From assembly GCF_014873755.1 (NCBI RefSeq), contig NZ_JADBEG010000001.1, forward strand, positions 10,113,001-10,177,000: 64,000 nt of DNA. The letters are read 5' to 3'. This document shows, in pieces, positions 33,405 through 41,331 of this stretch; the first letter of the stretch is position 1; each line of letters begins with the position of its first letter. Below the pieces are notes generated by a model. That model did no database searches, had not been told where the DNA came from, and saw only the letters and a list, made by a program, of their open reading frames with translations. Made by a program: the position numbers and the translations under genes. Source of the DNA: Amycolatopsis lexingtonensis. GTDB lineage: Bacteria > Actinomycetota > Actinomycetes > Mycobacteriales > Pseudonocardiaceae.

Positions 33405-34967
33405 ATGTCTTCACTCCGGCGCATCGCGAGCGCGGCCGCCGCGCTCGCGATCGCGGCAAGCGGTCTCGTCCTGGGTTCGCCTCCGGCGTCGGCCCTCGAA
33501 AACGGGCTGCTCCGGACGCCGCCGATGGGCTTCAACAACTGGAACTCGACGCAGTGCCGAGCCGAGTTCAACGAAGCCATGATCAAGGGCATCGCGGACA
33601 TCTTCGTCAGCAAGGGCCTCAAGGACGCCGGCTACACCTACGTCAACATCGACGACTGCTGGGCGCTGCCCTCGCGCAACTCCGCGGGCGACCTCGTGCC
33701 GGATCCCGCGCGGTTTCCCGGCGGCATCAAGGCGCTCGCCGACTACGTGCACGCCAAGGGCCTGAAGTTCGGCATCTACACCAGTGCCGGGACGAAGACG
33801 TGCAACACCGCCGGTTTCCCCGGCGCGCTGGGCCACGAGCAGCAGGACGCGAACCTCTTCGCGTCCTGGGGTGTCGACTACCTGAAGTACGACAACTGCA
33901 ACAACCAGGGCGTCGACGCGCAGCAGCGGTACAAGGCGATGCGGGACGCGCTCGCGAAGTCGGGCCGTCCCATCGCCTATTCGATCTGCGAGTGGGGCCA
34001 GAGCAAGCCGTGGACGTGGGCGGCACCCGTCGGGAACCTGTGGCGCACCACCGGCGACATCTCCGACAAGTGGTCGAGCATGATCGGCAAGGCCCAGACC
34101 AATCGCGGGCTCGCGCAGTACGCCGGCCCCGGGCACTGGAACGACCCGGACATGCTGGAGGTCGGCAACGGCGGCATGACCGCGGCGGAGTACCGCACGC
34201 ACTTCAGCCTGTGGGCGATGATGGCGGCGCCGCTGCTCATCGGCAGCGATCTGCGGAAGGTGTCCGACGACAGCTTCGCGATCCTCAAGAACACCGACGT
34301 GATCGCGCTCGACCAGGACCCGCTGGGCAAGCAGGCGACGGTGCTGAGCGCGAACGGCGGACTCGTCGTCTACAGCAAGGTGCTCGCCAACGGCGACCGT
34401 GCGGTGGCGCTGTCCAACGAAACGGCCGCGACGGCCACGATCAGCACGACCGCGGCCGCGACCGGTATCGGCAGCGCGTCTTCCTATTCGCTTAAAGACC
34501 TGTGGAGCAAGGCCGTCCGGAGTACCACGGGCACGATCAGCGCGTCGGTGCCCTCGCACGCGACGGTGCTGTACCGCTTGTCTTCCCGGGGCTCTCGCTA
34601 CGAAGCCGAGTCCGCGACCCTCTCCGCGGGCGGCACGGTGGACGCGAACCACGCGGGCTTCTCGGGGACCGGCTTCGCGAACGGCGCCAACGCCGTCGGC
34701 AGCTACGTCGAATGGCAGGTCACCGGTCCGGCGTCGGCGCTCACGTTCGGTTACGCGAACGGCACGACGGCGGCGCGCCCGGTCGACATCACGGTCGACG
34801 GCACGGTGGTGGCCACGGACGTCCCGTTCCCGCCGACCGGCGCCTGGACGACGTGGAGCACCGTCACCCGGCCGGTGTCGCTGACGTCGGGCGCGCACAC
34901 CGTGCAGCTCACCGCGACGACCGCGGACGGCCCGGCGAACCTGGACTACCTGGACCTTTCGCGATAG
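33405..34967 (+). CDS. Secreted GH27 alpha-galactosidase with C-terminal CBM35/CBM6-like module
   Basis: 520 residues from ATG 33405, preceded by GGGAG at good spacing; an upstream in-frame TTG at 33351 has no such site. The N-terminus is a signal peptide (SSLRR, a hydrophobic Ala/Leu stretch, then ASA cleavage near residue 30). The catalytic domain has family GH27 hallmarks: TPPMGFNNWNS, YVNIDDCW, the nucleophile Asp in YLKYDNC and the acid/base Asp in RTTGDI. It should hydrolyse terminal alpha-galactosides outside the cell. The last 125 residues or so (from SRYEAESATLS) form a beta-sandwich carbohydrate-binding module. Convergent with the HxlR gene. It probably marks the edge of the PKS cluster rather than belonging to it. 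Confidence 0.93.
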   Translation: MSSLRRIASAAAALAIAASGLVLGSPPASALENGLLRTPPMGFNNWNSTQCRAEFNEAMIKGIADIFVSKGLKDAGYTYVNIDDCWALPSRNSAGDLVPDPARFPGGIKALADYVHAKGLKFGIYTSAGTKTCNTAGFPGALGHEQQDANLFASWGVDYLKYDNCNNQGVDAQQRYKAMRDALAKSGRPIAYSICEWGQSKPWTWAAPVGNLWRTTGDISDKWSSMIGKAQTNRGLAQYAGPGHWNDPDMLEVGNGGMTAAEYRTHFSLWAMMAAPLLIGSDLRKVSDDSFAILKNTDVIALDQDPLGKQATVLSANGGLVVYSKVLANGDRAVALSNETAATATISTTAAATGIGSASSYSLKDLWSKAVRSTTGTISASVPSHATVLYRLSSRGSRYEAESATLSAGGTVDANHAGFSGTGFANGANAVGSYVEWQVTGPASALTFGYANGTTAARPVDITVDGTVVATDVPFPPTGAWTTWSTVTRPVSLTSGAHTVQLTATTADGPANLDYLDLSR

Positions 34968-34994
34968 CCGTTCCCTGTGCCTAGTGGCCGCGGC

Positions 34995-35360
34995 CTACCT
35001 CGCCGAGCTTCGGGCGTCGTAGGCCGCGCGGGCCTTTTCCACTTCGTCGAGGTTGGCCGACCACTCGCTGAGGCTCGCGAACAGCGGGCCCAGGCTGCGC
35101 CCCAGCTCGCTGATCTCGTATTCCACGCGCGGCGGCACCTCGGCGTGGTAGGTGCGCACGACCAGGCCGTCGCGCTCCAGCTGGCGCAGCCGCTGGGTGA
35201 GCACCTTCGGCGTGATGGTGGCGATGCGGCGTTCGAGTTCGACGAACCGCTGGCGCCCGTATTCGTTGAGCGCCCACAGGATCGGCGTGGTCCAGCGACT
35301 GAAGACGATGTCCACGACCGGCGCGATCGGGCAGGCCAGCTCGGGTGTGGTCCTGGTCAC
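34995..35360 (-). CDS. HxlR-family winged-helix transcriptional regulator
   Basis: 121 residues, GTG start with GGAGG eight bases upstream. It fits the HxlR family in length and sequence: ACPI near the N-terminus with the Cys often found there, the core SRWTTPILWAL, then RFVELERRIATITPKVLTQRLRQLE as the recognition-helix region and a wing ending VEYEISELG. The single Cys at about residue 10 could be a redox or electrophile sensor, as in other HxlR proteins; this is inference. It is divergent from an NAD(P)-binding protein gene, the usual arrangement for HxlR proteins that repress their neighbour. Confidence 0.92.
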   Translation of the reverse strand: MTRTTPELACPIAPVVDIVFSRWTTPILWALNEYGRQRFVELERRIATITPKVLTQRLRQLERDGLVVRTYHAEVPPRVEYEISELGRSLGPLFASLSEWSANLDEVEKARAAYDARSSAR

Positions 35361-35389
35361 TTTTCGGGCCTCCAGTCATTACTTTCCTC

Positions 35390-35403
35390 TAGGTACCTAC
35401 TAT
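35390..35403. promoter_or_regulatory. Candidate HxlR operator and -10 region
   Basis: In the 67-base divergent gap lies the palindrome TAGGTACCTA (35390-35399), overlapping a TACTAT -10-like hexamer (35398-35403) for the rightward genes. Binding of a dimer here would block the promoter of the reductase/dehalogenase pair. No good -35 is visible. Confidence 0.45.
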
Positions 35404-35427
35404 ACGTCGGAATGTAGCGTCGTCCGC

Positions 35428-36207
35428 ATGATCGTTGTTACCGGAGCTACGGGCAATGTCGGACGACCGTTGGTGGAGGCGCTGACGGCGGCGGGTGAAG
35501 AGGTGCGGGCGGTGTCCCGCGGCGGGCCGTATCGAGCCGACTTGTCGGACGCGGCATCGTTGCGGCCGGCTTTCGACGGGGCGTCGGCGGTGTTCCTGCT
35601 GCTGCCACCGGGTTTCCGCGGGCCCTTGGAGCCGGTACTGGACCAGGTCGGCGGGGCGCGGGTGGTGTTGCTGTCGTCGCAGGGTGTCGGAACGGGCCGT
35701 CATCCTGCGTCCTTCGAAGACGCGGTACGGGCGGCAGGTCCGGAGTGGACGATCCTGCGTCCCGGCGGGTTCGCGTCGAACGCGGTGCAGTGGGCGGAAA
35801 GCGTGCGGGCCGCGCGGGAGGTGGTGGCTCCCTTCGGCGACGTCGGCTTGCCGGTGATCGACCCGTCGGACATCGCGGCGGTGGCCGCGGCGACGCTCGT
35901 GGACGCCTCGCACGCGGGCCGGACGTACGAGCTGACGGGCCCGGCCCCGATTTCTCCCCGCGAGCAAGCGGCGGCGATCGGCGAGGCGCTGGGGGAGCCG
36001 GTGCGGTTCGTCCCGCAGACGCGCGAGGAAGCGTTTTCCTCGTTCGTGGCTTTCATGCCACCCGAGGTGGCGGCGGCGACGCTGGACATCCTGGGTGCGC
36101 CGTCTCCGGCGGAGCAGCGGGTGAGCCCGGACGTCTCGCAGGTGCTGGGCCGGCCACCTCGCTCCTTCACGGAGTGGGCCGCCCGCAACGCGGTGGCGTT
36201 CAAGTGA
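35428..36207 (+). CDS. NmrA-like / QorB-type NAD(P)-binding oxidoreductase
   Basis: 259 residues. The start MIVVTGATGNVGRPL is a Rossmann nucleotide-binding loop (GATGNVG) at the extreme N-terminus, typical of atypical SDR proteins of the NmrA/quinone oxidoreductase 2 group. The Ser-Tyr-Lys active site of classical SDRs is not evident. ILRPGGFASNAVQW and YELTGPAPIS are also typical of this group. It may reduce quinones or act as a redox sensor. The gene is divergent from hxlR, and its stop overlaps the GTG start of the dehalogenase by four bases (GTGA), so the two are translationally coupled. Confidence 0.88.
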   Translation: MIVVTGATGNVGRPLVEALTAAGEEVRAVSRGGPYRADLSDAASLRPAFDGASAVFLLLPPGFRGPLEPVLDQVGGARVVLLSSQGVGTGRHPASFEDAVRAAGPEWTILRPGGFASNAVQWAESVRAAREVVAPFGDVGLPVIDPSDIAAVAAATLVDASHAGRTYELTGPAPISPREQAAAIGEALGEPVRFVPQTREEAFSSFVAFMPPEVAAATLDILGAPSPAEQRVSPDVSQVLGRPPRSFTEWAARNAVAFK

Positions 36208-36983
36208 GCCAGTTGTCCTATGTAGACGTCGGAGCAGGTGCGCCGGTCGTGTTCCTGCACGGCAACCCGACGTCAGCACACCTGTGGCGCAACGTGGTTC
36301 CGGCGGTGCCGGAGCGCAGGCTGGCCCCGGACCTGATCGGCATGGGCGCCTCACCGCGGCCGCCGATCGACTACTCGTTCGCCGACCACGCGCGCTACTT
36401 GGCCGAGTGGTTCGACGATCTGTCGTTGGAAGACGTCGTCCTGGTCGGTCACGACTGGGGCGGCGCGCTGGCGGCGGACTGGGCGTCACGGCACCCATCG
36501 CGGGTTCGCGGACTGGTCTTCACGGAAGCGGTCTTGAAGCCGATGACGTGGGAGGAGTTCCCGCCGGTGGGAAGGGAGGTGTTCCGCGCGCTGAAGACAC
36601 CCGGGGCGGGCGAACCGATGATCGAGATGTTCCTGAAGGCGCTCCCACCGGAGTACGAAGCCATGTACCCGACACCGGAGTCCCGGATCCCGTTGCTGCG
36701 GTGGGCCCGTTCGATGCCTTTGGGTGGCGAGCCGCCCGAAATGGTGTCCCGCATCGAGGCGTTCGACGACTGGCTGGCGGCTTCCCCGGACGTCCCGAAG
36801 CTGCTGATCACGTTCGACCCGGGCCCGGACACGATGCTGACCCCGCCGATGATCGACTGGATGTCGGCGAACTTCGCGGCGATGGAGGTGGCCCACCACC
36901 CGGTGGTGGCGGGCCACCACACACCGGAGGACCAGCCGGGCCTGATCGCCGAGACCGTGACCGAGTGGCTGACCCGGTTGTAG
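36204..36983 (+). CDS. Haloalkane dehalogenase-like alpha/beta hydrolase
   Basis: 259 residues with a GTG start inside the GTGA overlap with the preceding gene. The sequence fits haloalkane dehalogenases of the DhaA-like group: HGNPTSAHLWRN with the halide-binding Asn, the nucleophile Asp and second halide ligand Trp in VGHDWGGALA, the acid Glu in FTEAVLKP, and the base His in AGHHTPEDQP. It would hydrolyse carbon-halogen bonds to alcohols in the cytoplasm. The assignment rests on motifs; the natural substrate is unknown. Coexpression with an NmrA protein under HxlR suggests induction by a reactive compound. Confidence 0.88.
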   Translation: MSQLSYVDVGAGAPVVFLHGNPTSAHLWRNVVPAVPERRLAPDLIGMGASPRPPIDYSFADHARYLAEWFDDLSLEDVVLVGHDWGGALAADWASRHPSRVRGLVFTEAVLKPMTWEEFPPVGREVFRALKTPGAGEPMIEMFLKALPPEYEAMYPTPESRIPLLRWARSMPLGGEPPEMVSRIEAFDDWLAASPDVPKLLITFDPGPDTMLTPPMIDWMSANFAAMEVAHHPVVAGHHTPEDQPGLIAETVTEWLTRL

Positions 36984-37022
36984 CGGACCCCGAGGCCGGG
37001 CGCAGCGGGCCGGGGTGTCCCG

Positions 37023-37053
37023 CCCCGCCGCGGTGGCGGACCGCCAGGCGGGG
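37023..37053. terminator. GC-rich hairpin between convergent genes
   Basis: CCCCGCC (37023-37029) pairs with GGCGGGG (37047-37053) in the 70-base gap between the dehalogenase and the convergent minus-strand operon. There is no T tract, so it would be an actinomycete-style terminator at best. Confidence 0.35.
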
Positions 37054-38238
37054 TCAGTTCCGCCGGGCGAGGGCCACCACCCCCGGCCGGTGGCCGTTGC
37101 GGCGCGGTGTCACCGGCCGCCGGGCGGGTCCGGTCGCCGCGACCCCGGCCGGGTGCTGCCGGTCGATCGGCAGCACGCCCGGTGTGCTCGTCCGCTCCGC
37201 CAGCCGCAGTGACTGCGCGGACGTGATCCACTCCTCGGCCGGCTCGGCGATCTCCAGCAGCAGTGCCTCGAACTCCGAGCGGGTCGTCTCCAGGATGTGC
37301 GGGGCGGCGAGCCAGCGCAGCACCTGCCGCCCGGTGACGGCCATCCGCTGCCTCGGCGAGGAGACGAGCCGTTCGTCGAAGTAGCGGATGAGCACCTCGT
37401 CGACGGTGTCCCACGCGTTCGTCGCGCCGAACAGGTCGAGGACGTCTTCCGCGCCCAGGATCCGGAACGCCTCGGTCAACAGCTGCATCACCTCGACGCG
37501 CAGCACGTTCAGGTGGCCGTACGAGGTGAACTTCAGGTTGTTCCGCAGGTCCAGCCCGCTGCGCCGCACGACGGCGACACTGCCGAAGCTCGGGTCGTAG
37601 GCCCGTTCCCGGAGGACGTCGGAGATCCGCTTGTCCCGCCAGAACAGCGCGACCTGGTTGCCGAACTGCGTGAACAGCTGGTGGAAGTCGGTGTTCGGCC
37701 GCGCGTTCGCCGAGCCCGGTCCCCGGCCGTAGCCGAGCACCCGCCGGTACGCGCTGACCCGGTCCCGCTTGGTGTAGCGCAGCACGTCGCGCCGGTCGAA
37801 CCGGTAGAGCCCGAACGCGCCCGGTCCGTCCGAGAGCCGGATCGCGCCACGCTGGAACAGCTCCTGCAGCTTCTGCACGACGCGGAACACCCCGATCCGC
37901 TCGTGCTGGTAGAGGTAGTACAGGTCGCCGACGGCGATGACGCGCTCCGACGCGACGGTTTCATCGTAGGCGTCGACGCCGGGCGGCATGCTGGTCTGCC
38001 CGAGGTCGGGTGCGCTCGCGTCGCCGAGCCCGACCAGCGACGCGATCCCACCGTCGGCCGGGCCGGGCCGGGTGCGCTGCTCGGTCTCGACCGCGGTGAG
38101 CATGTCGTCGAGCTGCTTGAGCACGGCGTCGCCGAGCTTCGGGTCGCTGCCCAGCTCGTTCGCCAGCTTGCCGGCCACCTGACCGCGCAGCGCCGCGACG
38201 CGGTCGAACAGTTCCCGGTATTCCTTTTCGGTTCCCAT
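37054..38238 (-). CDS. Unassigned protein, last gene of the five-gene operon
   Basis: 394 residues, ATG preceded by a strong GGGAGGG site. I do not recognise the family. The N-terminal 60 residues are helical and charged (MGTEKEYRELFDRV). The core has GDLYYLYQHERIGVFRVVQKLQ, YRFDRRDVLRY, FGNQVALFWRDKRISDVLRERAYD and a C-terminal helical part (HILETTRSEFEALLLEIAEP). The last 50 residues are Pro/Arg rich and probably disordered. There is no signal peptide or membrane segment. It starts 23 bases after the preceding gene of the operon, so it is cotranscribed. It may be a structural or scaffold component; that is a guess from lack of catalytic motifs. Confidence 0.85.
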   Translation of the reverse strand: MGTEKEYRELFDRVAALRGQVAGKLANELGSDPKLGDAVLKQLDDMLTAVETEQRTRPGPADGGIASLVGLGDASAPDLGQTSMPPGVDAYDETVASERVIAVGDLYYLYQHERIGVFRVVQKLQELFQRGAIRLSDGPGAFGLYRFDRRDVLRYTKRDRVSAYRRVLGYGRGPGSANARPNTDFHQLFTQFGNQVALFWRDKRISDVLRERAYDPSFGSVAVVRRSGLDLRNNLKFTSYGHLNVLRVEVMQLLTEAFRILGAEDVLDLFGATNAWDTVDEVLIRYFDERLVSSPRQRMAVTGRQVLRWLAAPHILETTRSEFEALLLEIAEPAEEWITSAQSLRLAERTSTPGVLPIDRQHPAGVAATGPARRPVTPRRNGHRPGVVALARRN

Positions 38239-38261
38239 GGTGTCCCTCCCCTGCGGTTCGG

Positions 38262-39557
38262 TTACTGGCCGGGCGGCTTGCGCGGCTGCTGGGCCTTCGA
38301 CGTTTCCGCCTCGGGCGGTTCAGCCTGCTCGGCGCCGTTCCGCTCGCGCGATCCGGTGGTGGGCGACGGCCCCGGGGTCCCGATCGGCGTGGCGATCCGC
38401 ACGATCTCCTGCAGGTGGTCGTCGAGCTCGTCGATGGCGCGTTGTACCCGGGGGCTGAAGAAGCCGGGCGGCAGCGTGGCGCGGAAATTGCCGGGCACGT
38501 CGCGGTTGTCGCCGTTCGGGCACGACCGCGGCAGTTTCGCGACGAGCCGCTGCAGCTGGGTCGCGACCTGCAGGAACGCCGACCCGACGCCCTCCTTGCC
38601 CGCCGACTCGATGAGCTGGCTGCCCTCGACGGCGGCGAAGTCGTGGACCCAGCGCAGCAGGCCGCCCAGCGACATCGTGCCGCCGTCGGTGTCGGGGATC
38701 CGCAGCACCTCGAGGTCCTCTTGCTGTATGAACACCGACTGCAGCATCGCGACGACTTCGTCGACCTGCGCCGCCGTGGCCGCCAGCAGCTGGGACAGCG
38801 CGACCACGGCCGGGCCGAAGTACGGCTGCCCGGTCGCGGGCTGAGAGAACGGGTCGATCCGGCTGCGGGAGTCCAGCCAGCCGCGGTGCAGCGACACCAC
38901 CCAGTCCACCAGCGTGATGAAGGAGGTCTGGATGCGCTCCTCTTCGATCGTGTTGACCTCGCGCGAAGTCAGGCCGAACTCGTCGCGCAGCCGGCCGATG
39001 TGGCCGCCCACGGTGTCCGCTTCCGTGCCGTCCGGTGCGCTCGACGCCCCGGTCTGCCCGAGCAGCAGCGCGAAGAGCTGGTCGACGCGGGGCACGCGGA
39101 TGAGCGGGCTCTCCAGCTCCTGGCGGATCTGCTCGAGGTCGTGCCGGACGAGGGCCCGCAGACCTTCGGCGTTGTCGGGATCCGCGTTCGTCCGCAGTGG
39201 ACGGAGGGCGTCGAGCAACGCGAGCGCGTCTTTCGCCGCGCTGCGGGCGCGGGCCGCCAGGGACGCCTGACCGCCGGTGACCGCGCCCAGGTCGGCCTGG
39301 ATCGCGTACCCGCGCGGGGTCCACTTCGCCTCGGTGCGCCCCCCGACCTCGGACAGCCCGAAGCTGCCGGTCAGCGCGGCGACGAAGCCCTTCGTGTCGC
39401 CATCGCGCCACTTCCAGCCGAGGACGTCGCTGATCGCTTGCTCGGCCAGCTTGCCCGCCGGGGGCGACGAGGGATACGGCCGGACCGACGACGGGTACGC
39501 CGTGTCGACCTCCTGCGCGTGCGGCAGCTGAGCGCCGCGGTCTTGTTCGGTGTTCAT
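38262..39557 (-). CDS. Unassigned helical protein of the five-gene operon
   Basis: 431 residues from ATG 39557, which overlaps the stop of the upstream gene (ATGA). A longer open frame upstream exists, but the overlap favours this start. The sequence is mostly predicted helix, without signal peptide, membrane segments or recognisable catalytic motif. Landmarks are a Ser/Pro-rich N-terminus, KLAEQAISDVLGWKWRDGD, GFVAALTGSFGLSEVGGRTE with KWTPRGYAIQADLGAVTGGQ, and FITLVDWVVSLHRGWLDSRS. The last 40 residues are Pro/Glu rich and likely disordered. The phrase ISDVLGWKWRDGDTKGF followed by a globular repeat is the best seed for a profile search. Function unknown. Confidence 0.85.
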   Translation of the reverse strand: MNTEQDRGAQLPHAQEVDTAYPSSVRPYPSSPPAGKLAEQAISDVLGWKWRDGDTKGFVAALTGSFGLSEVGGRTEAKWTPRGYAIQADLGAVTGGQASLAARARSAAKDALALLDALRPLRTNADPDNAEGLRALVRHDLEQIRQELESPLIRVPRVDQLFALLLGQTGASSAPDGTEADTVGGHIGRLRDEFGLTSREVNTIEEERIQTSFITLVDWVVSLHRGWLDSRSRIDPFSQPATGQPYFGPAVVALSQLLAATAAQVDEVVAMLQSVFIQQEDLEVLRIPDTDGGTMSLGGLLRWVHDFAAVEGSQLIESAGKEGVGSAFLQVATQLQRLVAKLPRSCPNGDNRDVPGNFRATLPPGFFSPRVQRAIDELDDHLQEIVRIATPIGTPGPSPTTGSRERNGAEQAEPPEAETSKAQQPRKPPGQ

Positions 39558-40009
39558 CGGTCTGCCCCACATCCGTCGAGTACGGCCAGTTCCACTGCTT
39601 CTCGCCAGCACCGCAGCATCGCGTCTTCCGCGTCCCGCAACGCGTCGACGCAACGGTCGGCGCCACGCCTGACGCCCTTCACCCACCCGCGCCATTCGGT
39701 CTCCCGCTCCCGGGCTCCGCGCAGCAACGCGGTCACCGTGGCGGGGGAGCGGTACTCGTCGTCGATCCGGCGGCGGATCCACAACAGCGCGGTGGCCGTG
39801 GTGTACAGGCCGTCGGCGGTGGCGGGTGTGCGCGCCGCCGCGAGGAGTTCGGCGGTGCCCTCGGTGGCGATGTCGCCGAGGTGGTCGGCCACGGCGAGCC
39901 CGTCACCCGGCGGGCGGTCCTCGCACACCGCCAGTTCGAGACCGTGCCAGGCGTCGGCGAGCAGGGCGACTTTGGCCCGCAGGTCGGCGACTTCGGCGCG
40001 GAACGTCAT
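39554..40009 (-). CDS. Small unassigned helical protein of the five-gene operon
   Basis: 151 residues, ATG 40009 with AGGAAG upstream. The start overlaps the stop of the zinc-peptidase-like gene (ATGA), and its own stop overlaps the start of the next gene. It consists of helices with paired Trp and Arg (LLADAWHGLELAVCEDRPPGD, RIDDEYRSP, ETEWRGWVKGVRRGADR). Three Cys are present. No family recognised. Its size and position between two larger genes suggest a partner or chaperone-like subunit, which is inference only. Confidence 0.82.
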   Translation of the reverse strand: MTFRAEVADLRAKVALLADAWHGLELAVCEDRPPGDGLAVADHLGDIATEGTAELLAAARTPATADGLYTTATALLWIRRRIDDEYRSPATVTALLRGARERETEWRGWVKGVRRGADRCVDALRDAEDAMLRCWREAVELAVLDGCGADR

Positions 40010-41331
40010 CGTGACTTCCTCCCGAGCTCCTCCATGAAGAACCCGACCAGCCGCCGGGGTGGCGCCATCCGCCGGTCGAGCGCGAACCGGACCGCGCCGA
40101 TGAGGAAGCGTTCCGGCACCACACCGGGCGAGACGCCGTCGGCGAGGCGTTCGGCGGCTTCTTCGATCATCGCCTGCTCCTTGGGCTCGAACCGCAGTAC
40201 CGCGGCCAGTGGCCGGTGCCCGAGCGACGGGTACGACGTGAAGCACATCGCGTCCACCACCGCCGGGATCGCCGTGGCGGCCGTGGCCTGCAGCGCGTCC
40301 GGAGCTCCGAACAGCTTGGCGCTCGGGTATAGCCGTCGCCACAGCTCGGCGTAGGAGTCCGCGTGCCGGCGGAAACCCATGCGCCGCAACAGCTCGATCG
40401 AGAGCTTCGCCCGCAGGTACGGCACCGGGTGTACGGCGCGGGGCGAGAAGCCCAGGGTTTCCAGGCCGGTTCGGCCGATGACGTCGATGAGCGAGCCGAC
40501 CACCGCCGGGCCACCCAGCGACACCGCGGCCAAGTCCGCGAACGTCTCACGGTTCCAGCGGACCCAAACCGCCACCACCTCGGGCGGCACGCCCGCTTCG
40601 GTGAGCCGGGTCGCCACCCGCAGGGGGATCGCCCGGGCCAGCCCGAGGTCGTTCTGCAGGTTGTGGCTGACCTCGTGCAGCACGGCGCCGAGCGTCCAAG
40701 GGTTCACCAGCCGGTGGTACGGCAGCTGGATCAGCGGAAACGGGTTCAGCCGGTTTCCCAGCCGTCGCAACGGAATCCCGCGCCGTGACGTCGCCGGGCC
40801 GCCGCCGTGACGCAGGTAGCAGAACGGCGGCGGCGTCGGGATCGGCCGCCAGCGCCCGAGACCGAGGTAGGCGTACTGGTAGCAGTCCAGCGCGATCCGG
40901 TCGCAGGCGACCAGCCACGGCGCGAACGCGGTCTGCCGCTGGTTGAACAGGTCGAGGTAGAAGTTCCAGATCTGCTCGGTCGCGCGCACCCAGTGGTGCG
41001 CCCGCGACTTGGCGCGCAGCAGCTCCGCCGGGTCCACCGGCTCGACGGCGGCCCGGTCGACCGCGCGCACCGAAGCGCGCAGCGGCCCGCGCAACGTCGT
41101 CATCATCCGGTTGACCGCGACCAGGTGCGCCCGGCTCGGCCCGGTCGCCGGGTCGCCGAACTCCTCCCACCGGAAGGGCCGCAACGCATCGGTGTGTCGG
41201 CGTGCGTTGGTGACCTGGGTCCGCGCCCACCCCGCCAGGCTTTCCCCGGCCGTCGGCCGTGCTCGCCGGAACCCGGTGGGCACGGCCGCGGCGCCGGTTC
41301 GGACGGGGCGTGGCTCAACGGCGGCGGGCAC
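40006..41331 (-). CDS. Putative zinc metallopeptidase-like protein (HEVSH motif)
   Basis: About 441 residues from a GTG at 41331, which overlaps the end of the upstream gene by 17 bases; a later GTG is possible. The key motif is LGAVLHEVSHNLQNDLG, an HExxH zinc site at residues 219-223, followed by a Glu-containing helix RETFADLAAV (Glu about 262) that could be the third ligand, as in gluzincins. A later HPVPYLRAKL segment is also seen in some bacterial zincins. The N-terminal 60 residues are Arg/Ala/Pro rich and low complexity. There is no signal peptide. If active it would be a cytoplasmic protease whose obvious candidate substrate is the co-encoded acidic/basic protein; the substrate link is inference. 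Family not identified. Confidence 0.83.
   Translation of the reverse strand: MPAAVEPRPVRTGAAAVPTGFRRARPTAGESLAGWARTQVTNARRHTDALRPFRWEEFGDPATGPSRAHLVAVNRMMTTLRGPLRASVRAVDRAAVEPVDPAELLRAKSRAHHWVRATEQIWNFYLDLFNQRQTAFAPWLVACDRIALDCYQYAYLGLGRWRPIPTPPPFCYLRHGGGPATSRRGIPLRRLGNRLNPFPLIQLPYHRLVNPWTLGAVLHEVSHNLQNDLGLARAIPLRVATRLTEAGVPPEVVAVWVRWNRETFADLAAVSLGGPAVVGSLIDVIGRTGLETLGFSPRAVHPVPYLRAKLSIELLRRMGFRRHADSYAELWRRLYPSAKLFGAPDALQATAATAIPAVVDAMCFTSYPSLGHRPLAAVLRFEPKEQAMIEEAAERLADGVSPGVVPERFLIGAVRFALDRRMAPPRRLVGFFMEELGRKSR

Noticed and set aside
33405..36983. Alpha-galactosidase and dehalogenase as PKS tailoring genes
   Set aside because: The galactosidase is secreted and the dehalogenase has its own HxlR-controlled unit; neither is linked to the PKS operon by spacing.
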